Numbered from the stretch's first letter, positions 15,718-25,062 are shown. The stretch: 64,000 nucleotides of DNA from an uncultured Bacteroidia bacterium (GCA_902785785.1 CADAAA010000005.1:1-64000); one strand, 5' to 3'. A program made the numbers and translations. Notes: generated by a model from the letters alone, not told the origin.

Positions 15718-17531
15718 TTCGTATGTTTGTCGACGGTTTCCGCGATGTCCTCCACCGGCTTGTCGGCGTAGCGGGCGAATGTGCTCTTGCACAAAGGACA
15801 TGCCGTCACGATGGTATCTGGATCATTCACGGTGAGATTGTGCAGGGCGTTCCTGGTCAGATCCTCACGTTTGTCGAACCCGAGTGTGAGGCTGCCGAGG
15901 CTGCCGCCGCAGCATATAGCCATGTCACGGTTGGCCTCTGCCTCAACCAGTTCTCCGGTCTGGCGCAGGACTTCGCGCGGCTGCTCGTAGATGCCGCAGC
16001 CGCGGCCGAGCTCGCACGGGTCATGATAGACGATGCTTCCCGCTCCGCCGTCCAGCTTAAGCCTGCCTGCGCGCACCAGCTCGAGCATGTACTCGGTGTG
16101 ATGCATAACACGTATGCCTTCAAGCTTGTAGTGCTCGCGGAATATCTTGTAGCAGATAGGGCAGGAGAGCACGAGCGTGCCGGCTCCGCTGGCCTTGATG
16201 ACCTCTTTGTTCTTGTGAATCAGTTGGCGGGCCTGGTCGAAGCGGCCGGCCATCAATATGGGCCGTCCGCAGCACAGACCGCCGTCCTTGTCCATGAATG
16301 CGTAGTCCACGCCGGCCTTGCGGAAGATGGACTCCATCGCGCGGCTGATGGCGGGAGTCAGCTGCGTCATGCAGCCGGCGAAATACAGCACCTTGTCCTT
16401 GGAAGGCTCTGAAGCAACGGACTCCTTGATGGCGGAAATGTCCATGCCGGAATAATCCTGGTCCAAGCCGTAATTCCGGATGGAGCGCTGGGCGATACGC
16501 ATCTGCGGCCCGTCCACACCTACCTGGCACACTGCGGTGCACTTGCCGCACAGAAGGCATTTGTCGCTGATCTCTTCGATGCGTTGTTCGTTCCTGCGCC
16601 TGATGTTGCGGTTGAGATAAACGGTAGTGTCCTTTATGTTTGCCTTCTTGATCGACATCGGGCAGGCATCAATACAAACGCCGCAGTTCGGGCAGCTGTA
16701 GACCTGGGCCTTGGCGAAGCCCCTGCGGGCATGCTTGATGGTCAGGCCTGCGTTGCGGAAGGGGATCAGCAGCATCTCAGCGGGTATGTGCATGTATCGC
16801 GTGAACGGCAACACGCACATGAAGATGCAGAGGCATATGGAATACGCCCACCATGTCGGTAGCATGTTCATCTGGTCTCCGAGGAAAGCCTTGAACATCA
16901 TGTTCATCGGTATCGTCAGGAAGGATCCTCCGCTGATGTGTGCGGTGAAGCTCTCAGCGAGAAGGCGCAGAGGGAAAATCATCCATAGGGAATACAGTCC
17001 GACACGGTCGAGAAGCGTGGGCCTGGTGGTGCGCCTCATGCCGAAAAGCCGCGAGCGCACCCTCTTGATGATGGCCAGGACGATACCGCTGAGCACGACG
17101 AGCAGGAAGAAGTCCATCAGGAAGAAGAATATGGCACCTCGCAGCGTATATTCGTTTTCAGCGACGAAATAGTTGAAGAAGATAGGGTAATAGAAAAGCT
17201 TAACCCTGTGCGGCATGTAGACGAAACACTCTATATGGCCCAGAAGGATCAGCATGAACCATCCGAACGCGATGCTGGAGTGCATGTACCCCAGAAGCTT
17301 GTTGCGCTTCCACAACTTAACGTGGATCAGACAGTTGAGGAACAGGTCCTTGATGTTCTTCCAGATGGTCTTCGGGGTGATGAGCGAGAGGAAGAACTTC
17401 TTCTTGTCCTCCGCGTCCAACTGAAGGATAAGCCGTATCGCCCCGATGATACAGTATCCCAGGACGAAGATCATTCCTATGAGGAAAGGGATGACGAAGG
17501 GGTCGAAACCCGAAGCGAAGCGGTCAATCAT
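15714..17531 (-). CDS. membrane-bound HdrD-like iron-sulfur oxidoreductase
   Basis: This 605-residue protein fuses a membrane haem-type domain to an HdrD-like domain. The first 260 residues hold about five helices with His residues suited to haem b (GYMHSS, LLGHIE), resembling NarI/HdrE. Next come two 4Fe-4S motifs (CPNCGVCIDACP and CLLCGKCTAVC). Two CCG domains follow, with AGCMTQLTP/GLCCGRP, a further CPIC, and DPCELGRGCG/ICCGG with a final CPLC. In Hdr and related complexes CCG domains hold the cubane site that handles disulfides or similar thiols. It overlaps neighbours by four bases on both sides. The membrane part suggests electron exchange with menaquinone; the substrate is unknown. 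Confidence 0.82.
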   Translation of the reverse strand: MIDRFASGFDPFVIPFLIGMIFVLGYCIIGAIRLILQLDAEDKKKFFLSLITPKTIWKNIKDLFLNCLIHVKLWKRNKLLGYMHSSIAFGWFMLILLGHIECFVYMPHRVKLFYYPIFFNYFVAENEYTLRGAIFFFLMDFFLLVVLSGIVLAIIKRVRSRLFGMRRTTRPTLLDRVGLYSLWMIFPLRLLAESFTAHISGGSFLTIPMNMMFKAFLGDQMNMLPTWWAYSICLCIFMCVLPFTRYMHIPAEMLLIPFRNAGLTIKHARRGFAKAQVYSCPNCGVCIDACPMSIKKANIKDTTVYLNRNIRRRNEQRIEEISDKCLLCGKCTAVCQVGVDGPQMRIAQRSIRNYGLDQDYSGMDISAIKESVASEPSKDKVLYFAGCMTQLTPAISRAMESIFRKAGVDYAFMDKDGGLCCGRPILMAGRFDQARQLIHKNKEVIKASGAGTLVLSCPICYKIFREHYKLEGIRVMHHTEYMLELVRAGRLKLDGGAGSIVYHDPCELGRGCGIYEQPREVLRQTGELVEAEANRDMAICCGGSLGSLTLGFDKREDLTRNALHNLTVNDPDTIVTACPLCKSTFARYADKPVEDIAETVDKHTK

Positions 17532-17863
17532 TTCTCATCCTCCCCATAGATCCGGCAGAGTGAAAGTATCAGGTGCCGGGTGTTGATGCCTCTTGGGCAT
17601 ACCATGGTACATTTTCCGCAGAGCATGCAGCCCTTGAGCAGTCTGGCAGCCTCCGCTTCCTTGCCGCGTTGAATGTCCAGTAGGACCTTGCGCACGCTCA
17701 TTCCGGTCCACTGACCGGCCGTGCATGTGGCTGAACAGCTTCCGCACGCCATGCATTTCTTTGCGTCCGGCTCTATCTCGCAAAGCCGCTCGTAAAGCGA
17801 GAAGTCGACCTTGTCAAGGTTCATGGTCGAACTTGGCGATATGCTGAATCCGAACTCCATCAT
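17528..17863 (-). CDS. HdrC-like 4Fe-4S dicluster protein (second copy)
   Basis: This 111-residue electron carrier has two cluster motifs, CMACGSCSATCTAGQ and CMLCGKCTMVCPRG, as in the HdrC family. It is short even for HdrC and lacks membrane segments. Four-base overlaps tie it to the HdrA-like gene upstream and the HdrD-like gene downstream. It probably passes electrons between the flavoprotein and the membrane subunit. The other HdrC-like gene of the operon is at 19956-20657. Confidence 0.82.
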   Translation of the reverse strand: MMEFGFSISPSSTMNLDKVDFSLYERLCEIEPDAKKCMACGSCSATCTAGQWTGMSVRKVLLDIQRGKEAEAARLLKGCMLCGKCTMVCPRGINTRHLILSLCRIYGEDEK

Positions 17864-18879
17864 TGCTGGGAAACGAGGTAATTGTGAATGGCCAGGGCCA
17901 CGGCACGGGCTTCGGCGGCAGTCTCCGGAATTGTCTTCGCACCGGTTGCGGTTCCTGCGAGGAATACGCCCTTGGAGTCTGTCTCAATGATATTCAGGAT
18001 ATTGTCCCGGCTCTTGAGGAAACCGTCGGAGTCGATCGGGACCTGGACCATCGAGGCGGTCTGGACAGCCTCTCTGTTACAGACTATCCCGGCCATCAGG
18101 ACGAGAAGGTCGAGGGTGATCTTCGCCGGTTTGCCGGAAAGGGTATCTTCGGTCTTGACGATGACCTGCCCCTGGAGATTCTCACTGACCTCTGATACGC
18201 GTCCGCGGATGAAATGCACACCGCTTTCCATCTGGGCCTTGATGTAGAAGTCCTCGTATTTCTTGCCGAAAAGCCTGAGGTCCATGTAGAAACAGTACAC
18301 CTCCGCGTCCGGGAAACGCTCCTTCATCTCCATGGCCTGCTTGATGGCGGTGATGCAGCAGACCTTCGAACACTGCTGGTTGCCGGCCTTGACGTCGCGC
18401 GATCCTACGCAGTGTACGAAGCCTATCTTCTTGATATCCTTTCCGGTGATCCTCTTGTCATCCCCGGTGTTGAACCAGTGCTCCAAGTCCTTGTTGGTCA
18501 TGACCTGGTCGTAGATGCCGTAGCCGTATTCCTCCTTCTTGGAAGCATCGAATAGATCGAAACCCGTCGCCAGGAGAATCGCCTTGCAGATGACGTTGAC
18601 GCCGTTGGAGAACATGACATTGTAGCCCATCTTCATCTTGTTGATGAAAGAGACCTCCGTTTCGAGGAAGATATTTGCATCCTTGATCTGCTCAGTAAGG
18701 TCTTTCACGACCTGCTGTGCGGGAGTCATGTCGGGGAACAGGCAGTGCCAGTCCGCGACATGACCGCCCAGATGGTCGGATTTCTCCACGAGTATCGGCT
18801 TGTAGCCCAGCAGCAGGAGCTGGCGGGCGGCTTCCATGCCGGCGATGCCTCCGCCGACTATGACGATATTGTCTTTCAT
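17860..18879 (-). CDS. short HdrA-like FAD oxidoreductase
   Basis: This 339-residue protein begins with the FAD-binding motif VIVGGGIAGMEAA and carries the HdrA signature HCVGSR followed by QCSKVCCITAIKQA and the YMDLRLFGKKYEDFY stretch. Classical HdrA has about 650 residues with extra ferredoxin domains; here those are absent and only the flavin core remains. A C-terminal FLAGTATGAKTIPETAAEA segment completes the second nucleotide-binding half. It sits one base after the HdrB-like stop and overlaps the next gene by four. No hydrogenase or formate dehydrogenase subunit is next to it, so flavin-based bifurcation with these partners cannot be read from the locus. Confidence 0.85.
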   Translation of the reverse strand: MKDNIVIVGGGIAGMEAARQLLLLGYKPILVEKSDHLGGHVADWHCLFPDMTPAQQVVKDLTEQIKDANIFLETEVSFINKMKMGYNVMFSNGVNVICKAILLATGFDLFDASKKEEYGYGIYDQVMTNKDLEHWFNTGDDKRITGKDIKKIGFVHCVGSRDVKAGNQQCSKVCCITAIKQAMEMKERFPDAEVYCFYMDLRLFGKKYEDFYIKAQMESGVHFIRGRVSEVSENLQGQVIVKTEDTLSGKPAKITLDLLVLMAGIVCNREAVQTASMVQVPIDSDGFLKSRDNILNIIETDSKGVFLAGTATGAKTIPETAAEARAVALAIHNYLVSQQ

Positions 18880-18880
18880 T

Positions 18881-19951
18881 CTAGCAGCATTTGAGGACTG
18901 TTGGCAGTCCGGGTTTCATGATCTCCTTGCCGTTGAGGCCGAGATACTTGGTCTTGGGATTGTAAGGAATACCCATCTTCTCCAGAAGGGGCTCGACTGC
19001 GACCTGATGCAACTGCAGTCCGAGGTCCCAGGGGTCAAATCCGAGGACTAGGCCGGCCACTTCCTCATAAGTGAAAACGGGTATGCCGTAGCCGTTGCGT
19101 CCGTAGGTCTTGCCTTCCATCTCCGAGATGACATACTGCCACCTGTCGAGGAAATAAGGGCATCCCGGGCAGTTGGTGATGATCATGTCGGGATGGTAGG
19201 GCTCCATGGACTCGAACTTCTTGTGGGTGTTGGCGATACTGTATCCGCGGTTGGCCTTGACCAGATACTGGCGGAAGCCGAAGCCGCAGCAATGCCGGCG
19301 CTCAGGATAGTCGATGACCTGGCCTCCCCAGGAGTCCACCATGCCGCTGAGGACGCACGGGTACTCGGCGCCTCCGACACCCTTGTGAGGGAACATCTTG
19401 GAATAGTGGCAGCCGATATGCTCCACTACCCGCAGAGGTTCGCCGGTCATGTGGTCTACGAGATTGTACTTGGCCTTGGAAGCGATTTCGTGGCGGAACT
19501 TGTATACCAGGTCACTGGCGTGAGCCAGGTATTCCGGTTTGTCGAACTCCCGCCGGCAGGCCTTCCAGAGATTCTCGCGGATGCGTGCTTCGAGTTCCGG
19601 GAACTCGCGCCAGGTCTCGAGGATCTCGGTGTAGTTGCCGAAAGAGGTGATGCAGGAAGTCACGAGGTTCTTGTATCCCGCTTCCTTCATCAGGGCGAAC
19701 TGCCTGGCGACGATGGTCATGGCAGTCTCCTGGGGGATGGTGTCGCTGTGATAGGCTATGCCACCGCAGGTGGTATGGTGCTCCGTCTCGTAGATGTCCT
19801 TTCCAAGCAGGTCGCGGCATATCTTCATGAAGTAACGCTCCGATGCAGGGAAGAAACTCTGGCGTATGCAACTACGCACATAGAACCAGTGGTTGTCAGG
19901 AATCTCTTTCTGATAGTCTGACCAGATCTTCTGTTTGCCTTGGTATATCAT
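18881..19951 (-). CDS. HdrB-like CCG-domain protein
   Basis: This 356-residue soluble protein matches heterodisulfide reductase subunit B. Its Cys-rich elements include TCGGIAYHSD, LVTSCITSFGNY, HIGCHYSKMF, CCGFGFR and TNCPGCPYFLD, which form two CCG cluster sites. The first is somewhat degenerate (CIT instead of the usual CxxC with a second Cys). It lies four bases after the HdrC-like gene and one base before the HdrA-like gene, giving the order C-B-A as in many Hdr operons. It is the likely catalytic subunit of a thiol/disulfide or related redox reaction. Confidence 0.82.
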   Translation of the reverse strand: MIYQGKQKIWSDYQKEIPDNHWFYVRSCIRQSFFPASERYFMKICRDLLGKDIYETEHHTTCGGIAYHSDTIPQETAMTIVARQFALMKEAGYKNLVTSCITSFGNYTEILETWREFPELEARIRENLWKACRREFDKPEYLAHASDLVYKFRHEIASKAKYNLVDHMTGEPLRVVEHIGCHYSKMFPHKGVGGAEYPCVLSGMVDSWGGQVIDYPERRHCCGFGFRQYLVKANRGYSIANTHKKFESMEPYHPDMIITNCPGCPYFLDRWQYVISEMEGKTYGRNGYGIPVFTYEEVAGLVLGFDPWDLGLQLHQVAVEPLLEKMGIPYNPKTKYLGLNGKEIMKPGLPTVLKCC

Positions 19952-19955
19952 GGCT

Positions 19956-20657
19956 CTAACCTTCGTTGTTGAAATGCTTGTCCGAGCAGTACTCGAACGT
20001 GTACTTGAGATATTCCTCGTCGGTCATCCCCATCTCTTCCGCCTTGGCGTGGGAATACTTCTCGACGAGTTCGAGCCGCTCGGTGCCGCCTGTGACATCG
20101 TAGATAGCTTTCAATTCGTCGAGATCCTCCTGGGGGATGCGGCGCAGTGCGCCGGGACCCTCCTTGCGGTAGTTGGCCCCGAGACGTCCATAGACTTCTT
20201 CCTTGTTCTTCAGGACCCATTCGAAGACAGGGCCAGACTCAGGATGGTCTGAATATGAGAAGGTTAAGGGATGGACGCAGTAACCCAGATTGAGGACGTT
20301 GCCGTTGAGGGCCTTGGTCAGCGGATAGATCTGCCGTCCCTTCTCCGACTCGGTGAAATACCCTTTCTTTATGGAAAGATTGCGCAGCGCCATGATCACT
20401 AGGCCAGCGCCGTTCTTGCGGGGACAACGGGTGACGCAGGACATGCATTCACCGCAGTACCAGATGGTATCGCTCTTGAGCAGGGCTTCGATCTCGGCGT
20501 CGTCCTTGCGCTGTACGGTATCCACAATCTTGCGCGGGTCGTAGCGGTAGAACTCCGCAGCCGGACAGATGGCGGTGCAGGTGCCGCAGTTGATACAAGT
20601 CTTGAGGCCTTCCTTGATGCGGTAGTCCTCGCTCAATTCATCGTAAAGCTTGCCCAT
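19956..20657 (-). CDS. HdrC-like 4Fe-4S dicluster protein
   Basis: This 233-residue protein has two 4Fe-4S motifs, CINCGTCTAICPAAEF and CGECMSCVTRCPR, in the HdrC arrangement. A long C-terminal extension follows, rich in charged residues. It is the first Hdr-like gene of the run and starts five bases after the stop of the HerA-like ATPase gene, so it is probably transcribed from the promoter at 22350-22357. The next gene (HdrB-like) starts four bases after its stop. It is expected to shuttle electrons between the HdrA- and HdrB-like subunits. Confidence 0.83.
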   Translation of the reverse strand: MGKLYDELSEDYRIKEGLKTCINCGTCTAICPAAEFYRYDPRKIVDTVQRKDDAEIEALLKSDTIWYCGECMSCVTRCPRKNGAGLVIMALRNLSIKKGYFTESEKGRQIYPLTKALNGNVLNLGYCVHPLTFSYSDHPESGPVFEWVLKNKEEVYGRLGANYRKEGPGALRRIPQEDLDELKAIYDVTGGTERLELVEKYSHAKAEEMGMTDEEYLKYTFEYCSDKHFNNEG

Positions 20658-20662
20658 AAGGC

Positions 20663-22303
20663 TTATTTCAAGAGATTGCCAAGGATGGAACGGGTAAGCT
20701 TGCGCATGGCGGTGGTGGTGGCGGACTTGACAGCCTTGCCGGCCACGTCCTTGGCGCTGGTCTTGCCCTTGGTTTTCTTGCCGGTCACGCTGTTGGCCAC
20801 TTCATTTCCGATGCTGTTGGTGACGCTGGTGATCGCGGCACCTACTGCGGCGCCGATGATGGCCTTGCCGACGGATTTCTTGGCCTTGGAGGAAGACTTC
20901 TTCTTAGCAGCCTCCTTGTACTCACGCTCTTCCTCCTTCGCTGCCTCCTTGGCTTTCTTCTCGGCAGCCTTGGCGGCTTCGGCCTCTGCACGCTCCTTCT
21001 CAGCGGCCTTGGCGGCTACCTCGCTTTCGGCGAGGAGCAGTTCGAATGCGCTCTCGCGGTCGACCATGTGGTCATAGCGTCCGAATACGCGCGACTGCTT
21101 GATGATGGTCTCGCGCTGGCTCTCTGTGATGGCGCCGATCTGGCTGAGAGGGAAGAGGATCTTGGCGCGCTCGACCATGGTCGGAGCGCCCTTCTCGTCG
21201 AGGAACGAGACGAGGGCCTCGCCGGTGCCGAGTTCCATGATGGCGTCCTCGGTCTTGAACTCGGGATTGGCGCGGAAGGTCTCGGCAGCGGCCTTGACGA
21301 CCTTCTGCTCCTTGGGACTATATGCGCGCAACGCGTGCTGGACGCGGTTTCCGAGCTGGCCGGCGATGTTGTCCGGAACGTCGGTAGGGTTCTGGGTGAC
21401 GAAGTAGATGCCGACGCCCTTGCTTCGGATCAGTCGGATGACCTGCTCGATCTTGCTGACAAGTGCCTTCGGCGTATCGTCGAACAGTGTGTGCGCCTCG
21501 TCGAAGAAGAACACGAGCTTCGGGAGGTCCATGTCTCCGACCTCGGGCAGCTGGGCGTACAGGTCGCTCATGAGCCAGAGGAGGAAGGTGGAGTAAAGCT
21601 TGGGATTGAGCATCAGCTTGTCGGCTGCGAGTACGCTCATCACGCCCTTGCCCTGCTCGCACTGGATAAGGTCATATATGTCGAATGAAGGCTCGCCGAA
21701 GAATTTGGCCGCACCCTGGTTCTCGAGCTCGAGCAGCGCGCGCTGGATGGCGCCGACGCTCATGGCGGTGACGGTGCCGTAGTTGGCGGTGAACTCGCTG
21801 GCGTGCTCAGCCACATATCCGAGCATGGCGCGGAGGTCCTTGAGGTCAAGGAGAAGCAGGCCGCGGTCGTCAGCCACGCGGAAGACGATGTTCAGCACAC
21901 CGGTTTGGGTCTCGTTGAGGCCCATGAGACGGGCCAGGAGCTGGGGACCCATATTGGAAATGGTGGTACGCATAGGATGGCCCTGCTCGCCGAAAACATC
22001 ATAGAAACGGACGGGGCATCCGTGGAAGTCGGGGTTCTCGATGCCGAATTCGACGCAGCGCTTCTGGATGAAGCCGGACATGCTGCCGGCCTGGCTGATG
22101 CCGCTGAGGTCACCTTTCATGTCGGCCATGAAGCAGGGGACTCCGGCCTGGCAGAAACTCTCTGCAAGTACCTGTAGGGTGACGGTCTTTCCGGTACCGG
22201 TGGCTCCGGAGATGAGTCCGTGGCGGTTGGCCATTTTACCGAGGATGGAGATGGGACCCTTCGGGCCGTGGGCGACATAGAGCCCTTTTTCGTTGTCGTA
22301 CAT
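20663..22303 (-). CDS. HerA-like ATPase, DUF853 family
   Basis: The protein has 546 residues from the ATG at 22303. The frame runs open to 22741, but the promoter and the divergent gene lie there. A HerA/FtsK-type RecA core has Walker A GATGTGKT (residues 33-40) and Walker [10 protein letters not shown]. The last 130 residues are an Ala/Lys/Glu-rich coiled coil followed by a GxxxG-rich segment ([15 protein letters not shown]), as in the DUF853 family (YjgR-like). The family role is unclear: a DNA-translocase-like hexamer is inferred from fold only. It heads the ten-gene minus-strand run, five bases before hdrC. Its function with Hdr genes is not known. Confidence 0.85.
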   Translation of the reverse strand: MYDNEKGLYVAHGPKGPISILGKMANRHGLISGATGTGKTVTLQVLAESFCQAGVPCFMADMKGDLSGISQAGSMSGFIQKRCVEFGIENPDFHGCPVRFYDVFGEQGHPMRTTISNMGPQLLARLMGLNETQTGVLNIVFRVADDRGLLLLDLKDLRAMLGYVAEHASEFTANYGTVTAMSVGAIQRALLELENQGAAKFFGEPSFDIYDLIQCEQGKGVMSVLAADKLMLNPKLYSTFLLWLMSDLYAQLPEVGDMDLPKLVFFFDEAHTLFDDTPKALVSKIEQVIRLIRSKGVGIYFVTQNPTDVPDNIAGQLGNRVQHALRAYSPKEQKVVKAAAETFRANPEFKTEDAIMELGTGEALVSFLDEKGAPTMVERAKILFPLSQIGAITESQRETIIKQSRVFGRYDHMVDRESAFELLLAESEVAAKAAEKERAEAEAAKAAEKKAKEAAKEEEREYKEAAKKKSSSKAKKSVGKAIIGAAVGAAITSVTNSIGNEVANSVTGKKTKGKTSAKDVAGKAVKSATTTAMRKLTRSILGNLLK

Positions 22304-22333
22304 ATCGTGTGGTTTTATCGTTATTCCAAAGGC

Positions 22334-22352
22334 TTGTACATATAATGTACAA
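22334..22352. promoter_or_regulatory. 19-base palindrome at the HerA/Hdr promoter
   Basis: TTGTACATATAATGTACAA is a perfect dyad with 8-base arms and a 3-base centre. It touches the minus-strand -7 box (22350-22357) and covers the expected transcription start. That is where a repressor dimer would act. No regulator gene is adjacent. Confidence 0.4.
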
Positions 22353-22357
22353 ATATA
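22350..22357 (-). promoter_or_regulatory. -7 box of the HerA-Hdr-glycosylation run
   Basis: CAAATATA on the plus strand reads TATATTTG on the minus strand, a full match to TAnnTTTG, 46 bases before the ATG at 22303. It is the only such box noticed upstream of the ten-gene run. Confidence 0.5.
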
Positions 22358-22414
22358 ACTAAAAAATCCATATTGCATGAACCGGCCTGCGCTTTGTTTT
22401 TCGTTGTTTTTCAA

Positions 22415-22422
22415 TAAATTTG
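22415..22422 (+). promoter_or_regulatory. -7 box of the unknown protein/ABC exporter pair
   Basis: TAAATTTG with a TTTG at 22393-22396 (18 bases between them) resembles the two-part Bacteroidetes promoter. It lies 18 bases ahead of the ATG at 22441 and overlaps an upstream TTG in frame, which argues against that longer start. Confidence 0.5.
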
Positions 22423-22440
22423 TATAATCGATTCGCAGTA

Positions 22441-23238
22441 ATGGACTTTGTCGGAGAATTATCCCAGTTCCTGTCGTCGAACGGACTGGAAGACCGTCAG
22501 GATATCGTGCCCGTGCCGATAACGGCCCGGGATATGTCCGCCGCCGAGGAACAGTACCTGTCCCTCGCGCCCCTTGCGGGCAAGGCGGTCTTCGTGACGG
22601 AAGACCGCTGGCGCACGGCGGGGGAGACCGTCCGCCTGCGTCTGCTGACGCACTGCGGACGCTTCCGGCAAGTGTACGCCCGCAACTGCGCCGTGAGGCG
22701 CATCGAGCGGGCCGTGGCCGCCGCTTTCTTGTCGCAGACACACAGCTACGGCGACGCCCTGAGCCGGTTCCGCTACGGGCTTTTCGTCGATCGCGTCACC
22801 GGCGAGAAGGGTCGCTTGCCTGTCATCCGGAGCGAGGAGAAGGATCTTCCATGCCCCGTTCCGGGCGATCTGGTCGCCGTGGCGACCTTCTCCAAGGCCC
22901 GGAACCGCGTCATCGACGGGAGGCGCGTAAAATCCTTTGAGTGGGTGAGATACGCATCCTTGCCGGGAGTAAGGGTTGAAGGTGGTATGGGGAAACTCCT
23001 GGAGGCATTCGTCTCGGAAGTCCATCCAGAGGATGTGATGACCTACGCCGACCTTGAATGGTCCGACGGCAGGGCTTACCGCGAATTGGGTTTCACCCTT
23101 GCAGGCCCCCGCGATCCGGTGACTTTCGCCGTGGCCCCGGTTACATGGACACGCCGCGACGTGAAGTATGTGCCCGACACATCCGGGATGCTGTTTTACA
23201 AGAATTTAGGCAGCCTTAAATACAGAAAGCAATATTGA
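22441..23238 (+). CDS. unrecognised protein with phage-nuclease-like C-terminus
   Basis: This 265-residue, basic, soluble protein has no signal peptide, and I do not recognise the whole. The C-terminal half has the order [31 protein letters not shown] and [19 protein letters not shown]. That recalls the C-terminal domain of many phage homing-endonuclease-like and hypothetical proteins (YADRRWSNG...Y..LGF). The N-terminal half resembles nothing known to me. It starts at an ATG 18 bases after the -7 box and lies seven bases before the ABC exporter gene, so the two are probably cotranscribed. A nuclease role is only a guess; no phage genes are near. Confidence 0.6.
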   Translation: MDFVGELSQFLSSNGLEDRQDIVPVPITARDMSAAEEQYLSLAPLAGKAVFVTEDRWRTAGETVRLRLLTHCGRFRQVYARNCAVRRIERAVAAAFLSQTHSYGDALSRFRYGLFVDRVTGEKGRLPVIRSEEKDLPCPVPGDLVAVATFSKARNRVIDGRRVKSFEWVRYASLPGVRVEGGMGKLLEAFVSEVHPEDVMTYADLEWSDGRAYRELGFTLAGPRDPVTFAVAPVTWTRRDVKYVPDTSGMLFYKNLGSLKYRKQY

Positions 23239-23245
23239 AAGAGAT

Positions 23246-25057
23246 ATGAAGAAACGGACCAACATGACCATCTGGCAGCTTTTCGGCAAGATCTGGAAGT
23301 ATGTCATTCCCTATAAGTGGCTGGTGATAGCGACCCTAACCCTCACCCTCATCAGCTCCTTGTTCGCCCAGGTGAACGCCATCGTCCTCGACAAGACGGT
23401 GGATTCCGTCAATGCCCTGGTGACGGCCAAGGATTTCGCATGGTCGAAAGCAGCACGCATCCTCACCATCATCTCGATCGTGCTCCTCGGCAAGGAGGTC
23501 CTGACAGTCCTTATCGGCTTCGCGCAGAAATATTTCGGCATGCGGATGCGCATACTTGTCTCGCGCGACCTCGCACAGGCAGTCATCGAGAAGATGCTTA
23601 CCTTCCGCATGGCATTCTTCTCCGCCAATGGCAACGAACCTGGCAAGCTCCAGACTCGTATCGACAGGGGAGTGGACAGTCTCACGAATACGGTGAACAA
23701 TGTCTTCATTGACCTCCTGCCTATGTTCACGAGTGCCGGACTCGCGCTCATACTCATCTTTGCAGCCAATGTCTATGTAGGTCTCACGGCCCTTTTCATC
23801 GTGCCGCTCTACTTCCTGATCACCTGGCTTCAGGCCAAGAAACTACGCGGATGGAGGCGTGAGATGCGCTCCTACCATGAGCAGAAGAGCAACGGTATCA
23901 TGAACATTATCGAGAGCATCAACGTCATCAAGTCGTTCAACCGGGAGCGCATCGAGGGCGACAAGCAGCTCGACCTGCAGGTCCGCCTGACGAACAACCA
24001 GATGGCTACGCGCAAGGTCAGCTTCCTTTTTGACGGCCTCAAGAGTTTCGTCCAGCAGGTCGGCACTGTACTCATCATCATCCTGACGGCTTATCTGGTG
24101 CTGATCGGCTATCCAGGCATGACCATAGGTAAGATCATGTACCATATCATGCTGTTCTCCAATGTGATAGCACCTATCCGCCAGCTTCAGATGATATTCG
24201 ACAACATGAACGAGGCCCTCGTCTATGCCGAAGGATTCTTCGACATCCTCGATTCCGATGACGAGATCGAGCCTTCGGGCGGATACAGGCCTGAGAAGGT
24301 CCATGGTCATTTCGAGATAGAGAATGTCGACTTCACCTATCCCAACGGCAACAAGGCACTGCATGGCATCAACATGACCATCGACCCCGGCAAGATCACC
24401 GCCTTCGTCGGTCTGTCCGGAGCGGGGAAGAGTACGATAGTGAACCTTCTCGACAAGTTCTACGTGCCGGACTGCGGCAGCATCAAACTGGACGGTGTAG
24501 ACCTGCGTGACTGGGATACCAAATACCTTAGGGAGAACATCGGACTCGTGCTGCAGAAGAACCATATCTTCGACGGTACTGTGGAAGAAAATATCAAGTA
24601 TGGCAAGCCAGATGCAACTCATGCCGAGGTGCTTATGGCCGCAAAGAAGGCCTATCTGCTGGATCAGGTCCAGAATCTGCCTGAAGGCTTTAATACCAAG
24701 GCTACGCTTCTTTCGGGAGGCCAGCAGCAGCGTGTCGCTATCGCCCGTATGTTCCTCAAGAACCCTCCCATCATCTTCCTGGATGAACCGACTGCGAGTC
24801 TTGATGCCGTAGCCACGGAGCAGATCAAGAACAGCATCGACGCCATCAAGCAGAACCGTACGGTCATCATCATATCCCACAGCATTTCGCAGATCATTGA
24901 CAGCGACGTGATCTACGCCCTCAAGGAGGGCCGCGTCGAGCAGGGCGGCGACCCGGACGAGGTCTACAAGCAGGGCGGCATCTACAAGGAGATCCTCGAT
25001 GCCTCCGCCCGTAGTCTCAACATAGACAAGATCGCCCGCACAATCGAAGGGGCTTAA
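23246..25057 (+). CDS. MsbA-like ABC exporter (fused membrane and ATPase domains)
   Basis: This 603-residue half-transporter has six helices in the first 320 residues (ABC type 1 exporter fold) and a C-terminal ATPase with Walker A GLSGAGKST, signature LSGGQQQR, Walker B PIIFLDEP and the H-loop IIISHS. It works as a homodimer or heterodimer in the inner membrane and exports a lipid, peptide or drug; the cargo cannot be told. It follows the unknown protein by seven bases and is closed by a strong terminator. The length is standard for the family. Confidence 0.88.
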   Translation: MKKRTNMTIWQLFGKIWKYVIPYKWLVIATLTLTLISSLFAQVNAIVLDKTVDSVNALVTAKDFAWSKAARILTIISIVLLGKEVLTVLIGFAQKYFGMRMRILVSRDLAQAVIEKMLTFRMAFFSANGNEPGKLQTRIDRGVDSLTNTVNNVFIDLLPMFTSAGLALILIFAANVYVGLTALFIVPLYFLITWLQAKKLRGWRREMRSYHEQKSNGIMNIIESINVIKSFNRERIEGDKQLDLQVRLTNNQMATRKVSFLFDGLKSFVQQVGTVLIIILTAYLVLIGYPGMTIGKIMYHIMLFSNVIAPIRQLQMIFDNMNEALVYAEGFFDILDSDDEIEPSGGYRPEKVHGHFEIENVDFTYPNGNKALHGINMTIDPGKITAFVGLSGAGKSTIVNLLDKFYVPDCGSIKLDGVDLRDWDTKYLRENIGLVLQKNHIFDGTVEENIKYGKPDATHAEVLMAAKKAYLLDQVQNLPEGFNTKATLLSGGQQQRVAIARMFLKNPPIIFLDEPTASLDAVATEQIKNSIDAIKQNRTVIIISHSISQIIDSDVIYALKEGRVEQGGDPDEVYKQGGIYKEILDASARSLNIDKIARTIEGA

Positions 25058-25062
25058 GCATA

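Noticed and set aside
22304-22741. N-terminal extension of the HerA-like protein by 146 residues
   Set aside because: The extension is Arg/Pro/Ser-rich, overlaps the divergent gene and both promoters, and the conserved DUF853 start fits the ATG at 22303.
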